The notes below the pieces were generated by a model. The model saw only the letters and a program-made list of their open reading frames with translations, ran no database searches and had not been told where the DNA came from. Positions 37,491-46,223 of a stretch of DNA of 64,000 nt are shown here, one piece after another. Origin of the DNA: Amycolatopsis deserti (GTDB taxonomy: Bacteria > Actinomycetota > Actinomycetes > Mycobacteriales > Pseudonocardiaceae); contig NZ_BNAU01000006.1 of assembly GCF_014653945.1 (NCBI RefSeq), forward strand, positions 434,001 through 498,000, read 5' to 3'. The number at the start of each line of letters is the position of its first letter. Within the stretch, counting starts at the first letter, position 1. The position numbers were made by a program, and so were the translations under genes.

Positions 37491-38426
37491 GTGCGCGCTG
37501 ACCGGTTGATTTCCGCGGTGCTGCTGATGCAGGCCCGCGGCCGGGTGACGGCCGCGGAGCTGGCGGCCGAGCTGGAGGTTTCGGTCGCCACCGCGCGGCG
37601 GGATCTGGAGGCGTTGTCCACAGCCGGGATCCCGGTTTATCCACAACCGGGCCGCGGCGGTGGGTGGTCGCTCGTCGGGGGTGCGCGGACGGATCTGAGC
37701 GGGCTGTCGGCGGCGGAGGCGCGGGCGTTGTTCCTGCTCGCGGGCCCGGTGGCGGAGTCGGACGAGGCGAAGGCGGCGATGCGCAAGCTGGTGCGAGCGC
37801 TTCCGGGACCGTTCCGGGCCGAGGCCGAAGCCGCGGCGAACGCGACGATGATCGACCCCGCGCGCTGGGGCGAGCGCGACAGGACCCGTCCGGAACTGGT
37901 GGACCGGCTGCAGGCCGCCGTCATCGGGCGCCGGAAGGTGCGGCTGACGTACTCGAACGCGAAGCGGGAGCGGTCGGAGCGGCTGGTCGACCCGTGGGGG
38001 CTGGTCGACAAGGACGAGGTCTGGTACCTGGTGGCCGGCACCGAGCGGGGCAGGCGGACGTTCCGGGTCGACCGGATCGTGCGCGCCGAGCCGACGGACG
38101 AGCCGGCTTCGCGGCCCGACGACTTCACCCTGGCGGCGGCGTGGGACGAGGTGGTCGGTGAGGTGGAGCGGCGGCGGTCGCGCACCTGGGCGACCGTGCG
38201 CATCGAGACGAGGTTCGTGCCGGTGCTGCGGGGCCAGTTCGGGCGGCACTGCGAGGTGGTCGCCGAGGAGGCCGCCCACAGCCGGGTCCGCCTGGCGGCG
38301 CCGACCCCGCTCGACGTGGCCCGCAACCTGGCCGGCTGGGGCGGCCTGATCGAGGTGCTGGACCCCGAGCCGGTCCGCGCGGAGCTGGCGAGGATCGGCG
38401 CGGAGCTGCTGGCTCAGTACAGCTGA
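37491..38426 (+). CDS. WYL-domain transcriptional regulator
   Basis: 311 residues from GTG 37491. The HTH at 1-60 includes VRADRLISAVLLMQARG and VTAAELAAELEVSVATARRDLE. The linker has LSTAGIPVYPQPGRGGGW. The WYL domain near 140-205 has VDPWGLVDKDEVWYLVAG, and a WCX-like tail follows. It likely responds to a small ligand and controls the divergent VOC gene through the palindrome at 37454-37478. Unusually for this G+C content, the LSTAGIPVYPQ stretch uses A/T-rich codons and contains two DnaA-box sequences. Confidence 0.88.
   Translation: MRADRLISAVLLMQARGRVTAAELAAELEVSVATARRDLEALSTAGIPVYPQPGRGGGWSLVGGARTDLSGLSAAEARALFLLAGPVAESDEAKAAMRKLVRALPGPFRAEAEAAANATMIDPARWGERDRTRPELVDRLQAAVIGRRKVRLTYSNAKRERSERLVDPWGLVDKDEVWYLVAGTERGRRTFRVDRIVRAEPTDEPASRPDDFTLAAAWDEVVGEVERRRSRTWATVRIETRFVPVLRGQFGRHCEVVAEEAAHSRVRLAAPTPLDVARNLAGWGGLIEVLDPEPVRAELARIGAELLAQYS
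37614..37645 (+). other. Two exact DnaA-box sequences inside the WYL gene
   Basis: TTGTCCACA (37614-37622) and TTATCCACA (37637-37645) both match the DnaA-box consensus used in high-G+C actinomycetes and in E. coli. They are 14 bp apart on the same strand. They fall in coding sequence, so the significance is uncertain. Confidence 0.45.
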
Positions 38427-38458
38427 GCGGCGAGGTGCGGGTGGGACGGTACCCGGTG

Positions 38459-38872
38459 TCAGGACTCGATGTCCGCCCAGACCTCCAGCTGGATGCCGTC
38501 CGGGTCGCGGAACACGATCACCGCCGAGCCGGGCAGGGTGCGCGACCGCTTGGCGGGGCTGTACTCCACCCCGTAGTCCGCCAGCCGCTGCTCCCACTGC
38601 TTCAGCTCGTCGAAGGTCGGCACGGTGAAGGCGACGTGGTCCAGCCCGGTCCGCCGCTCGTCGAACGGGCCGCGCTCGGTGTCCGGGTGCTGCAGCAGCA
38701 CCACCGAGAACGCGTCGCCGGGGGCTTGGAGCACGACCTTCCGCAGGCCGGTCTCGGGGTCCTCCCGCCGTCCGGTCTCCCTCAGGTCGAGCACCCGCTC
38801 GTACCAGGGCACACTCCGGTCGACGTCAGTCACCGTGAGGGCCAGGTGGTGCACTCCGGTCAGCTTCGACAT
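38459..38872 (-). CDS. VOC-family protein
   Basis: 137 residues from ATG 38872. It starts MSKLTGVHHLALTVTDVDRS and has PWYERVLDL and DHVAFTVPTFDELKQWE. It ends VIVFRDPDGIQLEVWAD. The His in GVHHLAL, His in GLDHVAF and Glu in LEVW are the usual metal ligands of extradiol-dioxygenase and glyoxalase members. The substrate is unknown. It is the only gene between the WYL regulator and the sugar operon remnant, with 32 bp to the convergent WYL stop. Confidence 0.9.
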   Translation of the reverse strand: MSKLTGVHHLALTVTDVDRSVPWYERVLDLRETGRREDPETGLRKVVLQAPGDAFSVVLLQHPDTERGPFDERRTGLDHVAFTVPTFDELKQWEQRLADYGVEYSPAKRSRTLPGSAVIVFRDPDGIQLEVWADIES

Positions 38873-38949
38873 GCAGTTCCTTCTCACCCGATCGTGCCCC
38901 CTCACGAGTACAACGTCCCGTTCGGGTTCCCGGTTTCCACGGGTGTACC

Positions 38950-38988
38950 TGTGGACAACTCGAAGATTCATCCACAGGCTGTGGGCAA
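38950..38988. other. Cluster of DnaA-box-like sequences in an intergenic region
   Basis: On the minus strand TTGTCCACA (38950-38958) is an exact box and TTGCCCACA (38980-38988) a near box. On the plus strand TCATCCACA (38968-38976) is a near box. They fall in the 117-bp space between the VOC gene and the SDR remnant. Confidence 0.4.
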
Positions 38989-38989
38989 G

Positions 38990-39788
38990 TCAGCGACCGC
39001 CGCCGACCGGCAGGATCGCCCCCACCGCGTAGGACGCCGCAGGCGAAAGCATCCACAGGACCGCCTCGGCGATCTCCGCCGGCTGCCCGGGCCGCGCCAG
39101 CGGGATCCCCGGTGCGAGACGGTCGATCCGGTCCGGCAACCCGGCCACGGCGTGCAGGCCCGTGTCCACCAGGCCGGGCGCCACGGCGTTGACGCGCACG
39201 CCCTCGCGCGCGACCTCCTGCGCCAGGCCCCAGGTCAGCGTCTCGACCGCCGCCTTCGTCGCGGCGTAGTGCGTCCACTCGCCCGGCGAGCCGGTGCGCG
39301 CGGCTGTGGACGAGATGTTCACCACCGCACCACCGGACCCGCCCGCCCGTCGCCCACCACCACCCTCAACGGAGGCGCTGCGCGCCGCGGCCACATTCAC
39401 GCGTCGACATGCGCCGCACGGCCTCCCGGCAGCACAGGAACACCCCGGTCACGTTCACGTCCAGCACGCGGCGCACGGTCGCGACGTCCTGGGAGTCCAG
39501 CCGACCGGGCGTGTTGCCGGTGATCGCCGCGTTGTTCACCACCGCGGTGACCGGGCCCAGGCCGGCTGCCGCGTCGAACAACGCGATCACGTCGTCCTCG
39601 GACGCCACATCGCCCCGGACGGCCAGTGCCTTCCGCCCCGACTCGCGCACCCGCGAGACGACCTCCTCGGCCGCCGCCGAGTCGGTCGCGTAGTTGATCA
39701 ACACGTCGTACCCGCGTACGGCGCCCAGCGTCGCGACGGCCGCGCCGATGCCCCGGCTGCCCCCGGTGACGACGAGGACGCCGCTCAT
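38990..39788 (-). pseudogene. Short-chain dehydrogenase with a frameshift
   Basis: The N-terminal half runs in one frame from ATG 39788: VTGGSRGIGAAVA, VNNAAITG and VTGVFLCCREAVRRMSTR, then drifts to a stop near 39366. The C-terminal half continues in another frame from about 39400: GGAVVNISSTAAR, YAATKAAVETL and VNAVAPGLVDTG, ending at 38990. Together they make one complete SDR with Ser, Tyr and Lys of the active site. A gene break in the stretch 39366-39400 (G/C-rich, encoding extra Gly/Arg) separates them. It could be a true pseudogene, a sequencing error or a rare programmed shift. The start overlaps the upstream kinase by four bases (ATGA). Confidence 0.8.
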
Positions 39789-40432
39789 ATCACGAAGTTC
39801 TGCAGCGGCAGGTTCTCCAGCACCAGGTCGGCCCGGCTCGCCGTGGTCTCGATCAGGTCCGCGTTGCGCTGGTCGCTGCCCAGCGCCCTGGCCCGCGCCT
39901 CCACCAGCGTGCGGCCGTACCGGCGGTGCCGGGTGACCAGCCGCTCGATCCGTTCCTTCTCGTCCGGCCGCAGGTACCACACCTCGTCGGCCAGGCCACG
40001 CACGTCGCTCCACGGCTCGTCGTCGACCAGCAGGTAGTTGCCCTCGGTGATGACCAACGGCACGTCCGGCGGCACGCACACCGCGCCGGCGATCGGCTCC
40101 TCGATCTCGCGCCGGAACAGCGGCGCGTACACCGTCTCCTTGGTCTCCTTGATGCGGCGCAGCAGGCTCACGTACCCGTAGGCGTCGAACGTGTCCGGCG
40201 CACCCTTGCGCTCGGTCCGGCCCAGCCGCTGCAGCTCGACCTGCGCCAGGTGGTACCCGTCCATCCCGACCACGACCGCGCGGTTGCCGAGCGCGTCGGC
40301 CAGCCCGCGGGCCAGGGTGGTCTTGCCGGCCGCGGGCGCGCCCACGATCCCCAGGATGGACCGCCGCCCCCGCGCCACCAGGCTCTCCGCCCTGGCCAGC
40401 AGCTCGTCGAACGTCGGACTCGTCGCCGTCAT
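39785..40432 (-). CDS. Nucleoside/nucleotide kinase-family protein, FrcK-like
   Basis: 215 residues from ATG 40432. The Walker A motif GAPAAGKTT is at 31-39. VVVGMDGYHLAQVEL near 53 and DTFDAYGYVSLLRR near 80 follow. LVITEGNYLLVDDEPW near 130 and RPDEKERIERLVTRHRRYGR near 155 complete the uridine-kinase/pantothenate-kinase-like P-loop fold. In rhizobial fructose importers the same fold is encoded next to the transporter as FrcK, as it is here next to an FrcBCA-like set. A sugar or sugar-phosphate substrate is likely (inference). It is coupled by four-base overlaps to both neighbours. Confidence 0.85.
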   Translation of the reverse strand: MTATSPTFDELLARAESLVARGRRSILGIVGAPAAGKTTLARGLADALGNRAVVVGMDGYHLAQVELQRLGRTERKGAPDTFDAYGYVSLLRRIKETKETVYAPLFRREIEEPIAGAVCVPPDVPLVITEGNYLLVDDEPWSDVRGLADEVWYLRPDEKERIERLVTRHRRYGRTLVEARARALGSDQRNADLIETTASRADLVLENLPLQNFVI

Positions 40433-41268
40433 CGCACTCCCAACTTCCCTACCTCCGAAACCCACGCCCGGGGTCCGGCGTGCCGCACCTTCTCCGCGGC
40501 CACTTCGTTGGCGAACCGGATCAGCTCCGGCAGCCGAAACCTCTCGACGCCGTAGACCAGCGCCCCATGCCACACGTCCCCGGCGCCCAGTGTGTCCACC
40601 GCGCGCACCGCGGGCACCTCGATCTCACCAGCTTCACCGCCCGATTCCCAGCGCACCGGCCGGGGACCGTTCGTCACGATCACCGTCGGCACCCCGCGTT
40701 CCCGCAGGTCCGGCCCGGGTGCGCGGAAGTGCGCCGAGCAGGCCGCGATGTCGACCAGCGGTAGCAGCTCGTCCATCACCGGTTTCCAGCTGCCCGCGTC
40801 CAGCACGACCGGGATGCCCCGCGACCGGGCCCAGCGCGCGACGCCCACCGCCAGCCGCGGCAGGTGCCCGTCGACCAGCACCGCTCGGACGCCGTCCGGC
40901 AGTTCGGACGGCATGGCACCGGGATTCGTCCCGGCGTTGCGCGAGACGACGGTCCGTTCGCCGTCGCGGTCGCGGACCGCGACGGCACTCACCGCGGGTG
41001 GTTCGTCCTGCTCGGGGGCGGTGTCGACGACCCGCACGCCGTGCGCGGCCAGGTCGGCGCGGGCCAGCCCGGCGAGCGGGTGCCTGCCCAGTGCCGTCAC
41101 CAGGACGGCCGCCTCGCCGAGGGCCGCGACCGTCACGGCGGCGTTCGTCGCCGGTCCGCCCGCGGCCACCTCGACGCTCGACGACTGCACCTTCTCGCCG
41201 GGCGACGGCAGCTCCGCCACCCGCTGCACGAGATCGACCGTGCACAGCCCCGCGAGCAGGACGGTCAC
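40429..41268 (-). CDS. PfkB-family carbohydrate kinase
   Basis: 279 residues. The N-terminal GLCTVDLVQRV segment is followed by GGPATNAAVTVAALG (PfkB signature 1, ~32-46). The C-terminal DTLGAGDVWHGALVYG (~225-240) contains the GAGD anion hole and the catalytic base Asp231. It phosphorylates a sugar or similar compound after import. A second kinase gene follows directly, so the pathway may phosphorylate twice. The stop of the upstream ABC ATPase overlaps its start by four bases. Confidence 0.92.
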   Translation of the reverse strand: MTVLLAGLCTVDLVQRVAELPSPGEKVQSSSVEVAAGGPATNAAVTVAALGEAAVLVTALGRHPLAGLARADLAAHGVRVVDTAPEQDEPPAVSAVAVRDRDGERTVVSRNAGTNPGAMPSELPDGVRAVLVDGHLPRLAVGVARWARSRGIPVVLDAGSWKPVMDELLPLVDIAACSAHFRAPGPDLRERGVPTVIVTNGPRPVRWESGGEAGEIEVPAVRAVDTLGAGDVWHGALVYGVERFRLPELIRFANEVAAEKVRHAGPRAWVSEVGKLGVR

Positions 41269-42071
41269 GCGGACAACCCCGTCCGGACCGCCGACTCGAC
41301 TTCCTCCACCTGCCCGTCCGCCCCGACGCGCAGCGCGCCGGTGATCAGCCCGACCACCTGGTTCATGCTGGTCGTCTTCGGCGACACCACTCCGACGCGC
41401 TTGCCCAGCCGGTGCACGTGGATGCGGTCCGCGATCTCGAACACGTGCGGCATGTTGTGGCTGATCAGCACGACCGGCAGCCCGCGCTGCCGGATCCGGT
41501 CGATCAGCTGGAGCACCTTCGACGACTCGGCCACGCCGAGCGCCGCGGTCGGCTCGTCCATGATCACGGCCTTGGTGCCGAACGCCGCCGCACGCGCCAC
41601 CGCGACGCCCTGCCGCTGACCACCGGAGAGCGTCTCGACCGGCTGCGTGATCGACTTGATCTTGATGTCCAGCTCGTCGAGCACCCGCTGGGCCTCGGCA
41701 CGCATCTTCGCCGTGTCCAGCTTGCGGACCAGCCCGAACACGCCGCCGCGCCGGATCTCCCGGCCCAGGAACATGTTGGTCGCGATGTCCTGCGCCGGCG
41801 CCAGCGCGAGGTCCTGGTAGACGGTCTCGATGCCGCAGCGGCGGGCGTCCAGCGGCGTGCGGAAGTGCACCGGCTCGCCGTCGACGAAGATCTCGCCCGC
41901 GTCCGGCACCAGCGCGCCGGACAGCGCCTTGATCAGGCTCGACTTGCCGGCGCCGTTGTCGCCGACCACGGCGAGCACCTCGCCCGGTTCGAGGTCGAAG
42001 TCCGCGCCGTCGATGGCGGTCACCCGGCCGAAGCGCTTGACCAGGCCGCGCGCCGAGAGTGTCGGGGTCAT
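41265..42071 (-). CDS. Sugar ABC importer ATPase, single-domain FrcA-like
   Basis: 268 residues with one nucleotide-binding domain: Walker A GDNGAGKSS (~36-44), Q-loop ETVYQDLALAP, signature LSGGQRQGV, Walker B AVIMDEPTAALG and the H-loop in VLISHNMPHV. The ribose-type RbsA has two such domains. The single-domain form and the neighbouring genes match FrcA of fructose importers. A C-terminal tail of ~40 residues follows. It powers the import of a pentose or hexose (inference). Confidence 0.93.
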   Translation of the reverse strand: MTPTLSARGLVKRFGRVTAIDGADFDLEPGEVLAVVGDNGAGKSSLIKALSGALVPDAGEIFVDGEPVHFRTPLDARRCGIETVYQDLALAPAQDIATNMFLGREIRRGGVFGLVRKLDTAKMRAEAQRVLDELDIKIKSITQPVETLSGGQRQGVAVARAAAFGTKAVIMDEPTAALGVAESSKVLQLIDRIRQRGLPVVLISHNMPHVFEIADRIHVHRLGKRVGVVSPKTTSMNQVVGLITGALRVGADGQVEEVESAVRTGLSA

Positions 42072-43051
42072 TTCTGCCTCCTGGCCAGCCGGTCCACGGC
42101 CACCGCGGCGATCACCAGCGCACCGGTGGCGACGTCCTGGTAGAGCGAGTCGACGCCGAGCTGGGTCAGCCCGGAGCGCAGCACCGTCACGATCAGCGCA
42201 CCCATCATCGTCCCGAACACCGACCCGCGTCCGCCGAACAGGCTGGTGCCGCCGAGCACGACCGCGGTGATCGAGTCGAGGTTGCCGAGCTGGTAGGCGT
42301 TCGGGTCGGCGTTGGGCACCCGGCCCAGCGCCTGCCACGCGGCGATCCCGAAGATCAGCCCGGCCACCAGGTACACCGACACGATCGTCCGGTTGACCTT
42401 GATGCCGCTCAGCCGCGCGGCTTCCGGCGCGTTGCCCACCGCGTACACGTGCTTGCCCCACGCGGTCCTGGTCAGCGCGTACCAGAGCACGAGGTACATC
42501 ACCAGCGCGAGCGTCATGCCGTAGGTGACCGGGATGCCGCCGAACAGGTAGCGCCGGGTGCCCAGCCAGGCGAGCAGCGAGTCCGGCGCGATCGGCACCG
42601 CCTGGCCGTCGGCGACCAGCTTGCCCGCCGCGGTGAGCATCGTGAACAGGCCCAGCGTGACGATGAACGGCGGCAGCTTGACCCGCGTCACCAGCGAGCC
42701 GGTGACCAGCCCGAGCACGGTGGCGACCAGCACGCCGAGGATGAGCGCGAAGATCCCGGGCACCCCGCCGACCAGCAGTTTCGCCATCAGCAGGGTCGCC
42801 AGGACCATCGCCGCCGCGTTCGACAGGTCGATGCCCGCGGTGAGGATGATCAGCGTCTGGCCGAGCGCGAGCGTGCCGACCACGAGCGACTGCTCGACCA
42901 CCAGCGACAGGTTGTCCAGCTCCAAGAAGGTGCTGGTGGACACCGAGAACACCACGACCGCGACGACCAGCGCGAGCGCGGGTCCGATCGCCGGGGCGCG
43001 CAGGAAGAACTCACCGAGCGATTCGCGCCTGTCCACAGTGGTCGCTGTCAT
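42068..43051 (-). CDS. Sugar ABC importer permease, RbsC/FrcC-like
   Basis: 327 residues with ~8-10 membrane helices. The family signature GIDLSNAAAMVLATLL (~73-88), GLVTGSLVTRVKLPPFIVTLG near 123, and the coupling region AVGNAPEAARLSGIKVNRT near 210 are present. The last is the AxGxNxxAARLSGI loop that touches the ATPase. The ending SVFGTMMGALIVTVLRSGL is also characteristic. The ATG at 43051 overlaps the upstream gene by four bases. Confidence 0.94.
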   Translation of the reverse strand: MTATTVDRRESLGEFFLRAPAIGPALALVVAVVVFSVSTSTFLELDNLSLVVEQSLVVGTLALGQTLIILTAGIDLSNAAAMVLATLLMAKLLVGGVPGIFALILGVLVATVLGLVTGSLVTRVKLPPFIVTLGLFTMLTAAGKLVADGQAVPIAPDSLLAWLGTRRYLFGGIPVTYGMTLALVMYLVLWYALTRTAWGKHVYAVGNAPEAARLSGIKVNRTIVSVYLVAGLIFGIAAWQALGRVPNADPNAYQLGNLDSITAVVLGGTSLFGGRGSVFGTMMGALIVTVLRSGLTQLGVDSLYQDVATGALVIAAVAVDRLARRQK

Positions 43052-44052
43052 TTCGTCCCCCAGCAGTTCTGCAGGCCCCACGTGGTGTCCTGGCTGGGCA
43101 CGCCGGGCATCGGGCGGTCGGTGATGACCACGGATCCGGTGTCGATGAACCCGCTCGGCTTCTGCCCGGTCCGCGCGTACTTGACGGCGGCGGTGACGCC
43201 CTCCTCGGCCATCTTGCGCGGGAACTGCATGACCGTCGCCGCGTACAGGCCGTCGCGCACGTTCTGCACGCCCTGGCAGCCGCCGTCGATCGAGCCCATC
43301 AGGATCCGCAGGCCGCGCGCCTGCAGCGCCGCGTACGCGCCGCGGGCGGTCGGCTCGTTCATCGTGTAGACGGCGTTGATGTCGGTGGTGCGCTGGAGCA
43401 GGTTCTCCATCTTCTGCTGGGCGATGGACTGGTCGCCGTTGGCGTTGTCCCGTCCCACGATCGCCGGGTCGCCGTCCTTCAGGCCGATGCCCTCGAGGAA
43501 CCCGTTGTGCCGGTAGGTGTCCACGGTGCTGCCCGCGGTGCCGTCGATCATGATCACCTTCGGCGCGGTGGCGCCGAGCGCGGCCTTGACGTAGGCGCCC
43601 TGCTGGCGGCCGGCCGCGACGTTGTCCGTCGCGTAGGTGGCGTCGACGGCGTCGGCCGGCTCGGTCGCGGTGTCCAGCGCGATCACCATGACCCCGGCCT
43701 GACGCGCCCGCTCGATCGCGGCGAGCACGCCGGTCGAGGAGTTCGGGGTGATCAGGATGGTGGTGACGCCCTGCTGGACCATGTTCTCGATGGCCCGGAC
43801 CTGGCCGTCGTTGTCGCCGTCGAACTGCCCGGCCAGCGCCATGAACTCGGCACCCTGGGCCCGCGCGGCGGCGCTCGCCGCGTTGCGCAGCTCCACGAAG
43901 TACGGGTTCGTTTCGGTCTTCGTCACCAGGCCGACCTTGGCCTGGCCACTGCCCGCCGGGGCCGAACCGCCACCCCAGTGGCGTTCGACGGTGCACCCGC
44001 TGACGGCCAGCAAGCCGGCCGTGACGAGGCACAGGAGACTCCGGTGTCTCAC
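43048..44052 (-). CDS. Sugar ABC importer substrate-binding lipoprotein, RbsB/FrcB-like
   Basis: 334 residues from GTG 44052. The signal has a lipobox VSGC with Cys20. The mature protein has VGLVTKTETNPYFVELRNAA, VTTILITPNSSTGVLAAIERAR and MVIALDTATEPADAVDA. The later segments VYTMNEPTARGAYAAL and SIDGGCQGVQNVRDG complete the two-lobe periplasmic-binding fold of the ribose/fructose class. It is the first gene of the operon and is divergent from the LacI regulator. The specific sugar is unknown. Confidence 0.93.
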   Translation of the reverse strand: MRHRSLLCLVTAGLLAVSGCTVERHWGGGSAPAGSGQAKVGLVTKTETNPYFVELRNAASAAARAQGAEFMALAGQFDGDNDGQVRAIENMVQQGVTTILITPNSSTGVLAAIERARQAGVMVIALDTATEPADAVDATYATDNVAAGRQQGAYVKAALGATAPKVIMIDGTAGSTVDTYRHNGFLEGIGLKDGDPAIVGRDNANGDQSIAQQKMENLLQRTTDINAVYTMNEPTARGAYAALQARGLRILMGSIDGGCQGVQNVRDGLYAATVMQFPRKMAEEGVTAAVKYARTGQKPSGFIDTGSVVITDRPMPGVPSQDTTWGLQNCWGTK

Positions 44053-44117
44053 GCTGCCCTCCCCATCGAGGCTGATCGTTTGCCGACGGGGACGGTAGGA
44101 GGGCTTACACTACTCCG

Positions 44118-44141
44118 GCAAGCGTTTGCGCAAACGCTTGC
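44118..44141. promoter_or_regulatory. Perfect 24-bp LacI-type operator
   Basis: GCAAGCGTTTGC next to GCAAACGCTTGC forms a perfect 24-bp palindrome whose centre GTTTGCGCAAAC has the CG-centred AAACG-type core of LacI-family operators. It lies between the divergent sugar operon and the LacI gene, 66 bp before the binding-protein start and 30 bp before the regulator start. Confidence 0.88.
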
Positions 44142-44170
44142 GGATCGCCCGTGCTCGTTGGAGAACTCTG

Positions 44171-45181
44171 ATGCCGTCCAGGCCCACCCAGAAGGACGTC
44201 GCCGATCTGGCGGGCGTCTCGATCACCACCGTCTCACACGTGGTGAACGGGACCCGCGCGGTGGCCCCGGAAACCAAGGCCGCGGTGCTGCGCGCCATCG
44301 AGGAAACCGGGTACACCGGCGACGCGATCGCCCGCTCGCTGGTCACCGGCGGCACGCGGCAGATCGGGGTCGCGATCTCGCTGCTGGCCAACCCGTACTT
44401 CGCGGCGCTGATGCAGGCGATCGAGCGGGAGGCGGCCGCGGCCGGGTACACGGTGCTGCTCGCCGACACCCACGACACCGTGAAGACCGAGCAGGAGACG
44501 GTCCGGACGCTGCGGTCCCGGCGGGTCGAGGGCATGCTGCTGACGCCGGCGGCGGGGGACGGCCGGGTGATCAGCGAACTGGTGTCGCTGGGGCTGCCGA
44601 CCGTGCTGATCGACCGGCTGACCATGCGGACCGACGTCGACCAGGTCGGGTCGGAGAACATCCAGTCCACGTCGGCGCTGACCGAGCACCTGGCCTCGCT
44701 GGGGCACCGGCGGATCGGGTTCGTCAGCGGAATGCCCGGGCTGACCACGTCGGAGGAGCGCACACTCGGGTACCGGCTCGGGCTCGGGCGCGGCGGGTTG
44801 TCGTGGAACCCGGAGCTGGTGGTGTCCGGGCACTCCTCGCGCGAGGGCGGCGCGGCGGCGACGGCGAAGCTGCTGTCCTTGCCCGACCGGCCGACGGCGC
44901 TCGTGGTGGCGAACGACTCGATGATGGTCGGCGTGCTGCACGAGATCCGCCGCCGGGGGTTGCGGGCCGGCGCGGACCTGGCGCTCGCCGGGTTCGACGA
45001 CGTCGAGTGGTCGGACCTGGTCGAGCCGCCGCTGACCACGATGGCCCAGCCGATCGAGGAGATCGGCCGCCGCGCGGTGCGGTTGCTGCTGGCGCGGATC
45101 CAGGAGCCGGACCGGCCACACGAGACGGTCCGGCTACCGCCACGGCTGATGCACCGCGCCTCCTGCGGCTGCGGTCTCTAG
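44171..45181 (+). CDS. LacI-family transcriptional regulator
   Basis: 336 residues from ATG 44171. The N-terminal HTH is QKDVADLAGVSITTVSHVVNG (~7-27) followed by the hinge region RAIEETGY and ARSLVTGGTRQIGV. The effector domain follows, with SLLANPYFAALMQAIE and FVSGMPGLTTSEER, and the dimer-end segments DLALAGFDDVEWSDLVEPPLT. It likely represses the divergent sugar operon through the 24-bp palindrome until the sugar or its phosphate binds. The convergent GH76 gene shares its stop tetramer CTAG. Confidence 0.94.
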   Translation: MPSRPTQKDVADLAGVSITTVSHVVNGTRAVAPETKAAVLRAIEETGYTGDAIARSLVTGGTRQIGVAISLLANPYFAALMQAIEREAAAAGYTVLLADTHDTVKTEQETVRTLRSRRVEGMLLTPAAGDGRVISELVSLGLPTVLIDRLTMRTDVDQVGSENIQSTSALTEHLASLGHRRIGFVSGMPGLTTSEERTLGYRLGLGRGGLSWNPELVVSGHSSREGGAAATAKLLSLPDRPTALVVANDSMMVGVLHEIRRRGLRAGADLALAGFDDVEWSDLVEPPLTTMAQPIEEIGRRAVRLLLARIQEPDRPHETVRLPPRLMHRASCGCGL

Positions 45182-46167
45182 AGCGTCGCCGCTGCCTCCA
45201 GGAGCATCCACGCGCCCAGCTGCACCGAGAGGTCCCGTGCCGGATGGCCTTTCGGCAGCGGCGGTGTCGGCGCCGGCTCGCTCCACTCCGGACTGAACAG
45301 CGGGCCGCCATAGGCGTCGGCCGCGCCGGTCCACGCCGCTTCCGCGGAAGCGAGCACCAGGTCGCGTGCCGCGTCGACCTCCGGGCCCGGCGGCAACCTG
45401 TGCACGGCCAGCGCCAGGTACCGCGCCAGGATCCCCGCGAACAGGCCACCATCACCGCCACCCTGACCCCGGAGCACCCCGCCCGGTGCGCAGTTCGCCG
45501 CCACCGCCCGGATCGTCCGCGCCGCCCGGTCCATTTCGGACATCTCCAGGCACGCGCCGAGGAAGACGCCCTGGCAGTACGTGTAGATCTCCTGGACCAG
45601 GTCGGCACTGTCCACCCGCAACCCGTCCCACACCAGGCCGCTGTCGGGGTCGACGAGCGTCTTCTCCATCCAGTCCAGCAGTTCCCGCGCCCGCTCCACG
45701 TCACCGGCCCTGGCGAACAGGATCGCCGCCGGGCCGTTCGACGGCGCGTTCTTGAACCGGTCGCCGCGCCGCCACCAGATGCCGCCGCCGCCCTCCGTCG
45801 TCCACCCGGACCGCAGCTCGCCGAGGAAGAAGCTCACGTCCCGGCCGGTGCGCTGCAACGCGAGCCCAAGCCACGCCAGGTCGTCGTAGTAGTCGTTGCG
45901 CCAGCTGCCGAAGTTCCGCAACCGCATCGACGACACGAACCGGTCGATCGCCGCCTCCCGCGCGGGCGTCGGGTCCCGCAGTTGCGCGTCGGCGAGGCAG
46001 TCCAGGAAGTGCGCCTGCCACCAGTAGTTCCAGTGCCGGTGCAGCCGCTGATCGGGGGTCGCCGGCCAGCCGCTCCGGGCGAGCAGCGTGCCCGGCAGTC
46101 CCCAGACCCGGCGCAGGTGCCGGGTGACGATCGCCCGTTCCGCGGCGGCGGCCCAGTCGCTGTGCAT
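45178..46167 (-). CDS. Glycoside hydrolase family 76-like protein
   Basis: 329 residues with the GH76 (alpha-1,6-mannanase) hallmark NDYYDDLAWLGLAL. The adjacent catalytic aspartates are Asp95 and Asp96. GIWWRRGDRFKNAPSNGPAAIL and YTYCQGVFLGA are further conserved helical-barrel segments. No signal peptide is present from ATG 46167, unlike typical secreted mannanases, so it may act inside the cell on mannosides. It sits beside the LacI regulator of the sugar operon, which suggests but does not prove a mannose-linked role for that operon. Confidence 0.88.
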   Translation of the reverse strand: MHSDWAAAAERAIVTRHLRRVWGLPGTLLARSGWPATPDQRLHRHWNYWWQAHFLDCLADAQLRDPTPAREAAIDRFVSSMRLRNFGSWRNDYYDDLAWLGLALQRTGRDVSFFLGELRSGWTTEGGGGIWWRRGDRFKNAPSNGPAAILFARAGDVERARELLDWMEKTLVDPDSGLVWDGLRVDSADLVQEIYTYCQGVFLGACLEMSEMDRAARTIRAVAANCAPGGVLRGQGGGDGGLFAGILARYLALAVHRLPPGPEVDAARDLVLASAEAAWTGAADAYGGPLFSPEWSEPAPTPPLPKGHPARDLSVQLGAWMLLEAAATL

Positions 46168-46223
46168 GAACCCATCATGGATTGGCCCTCGACATGCCGC
46201 TGGGTTCCGTCGACGATCAGGGG

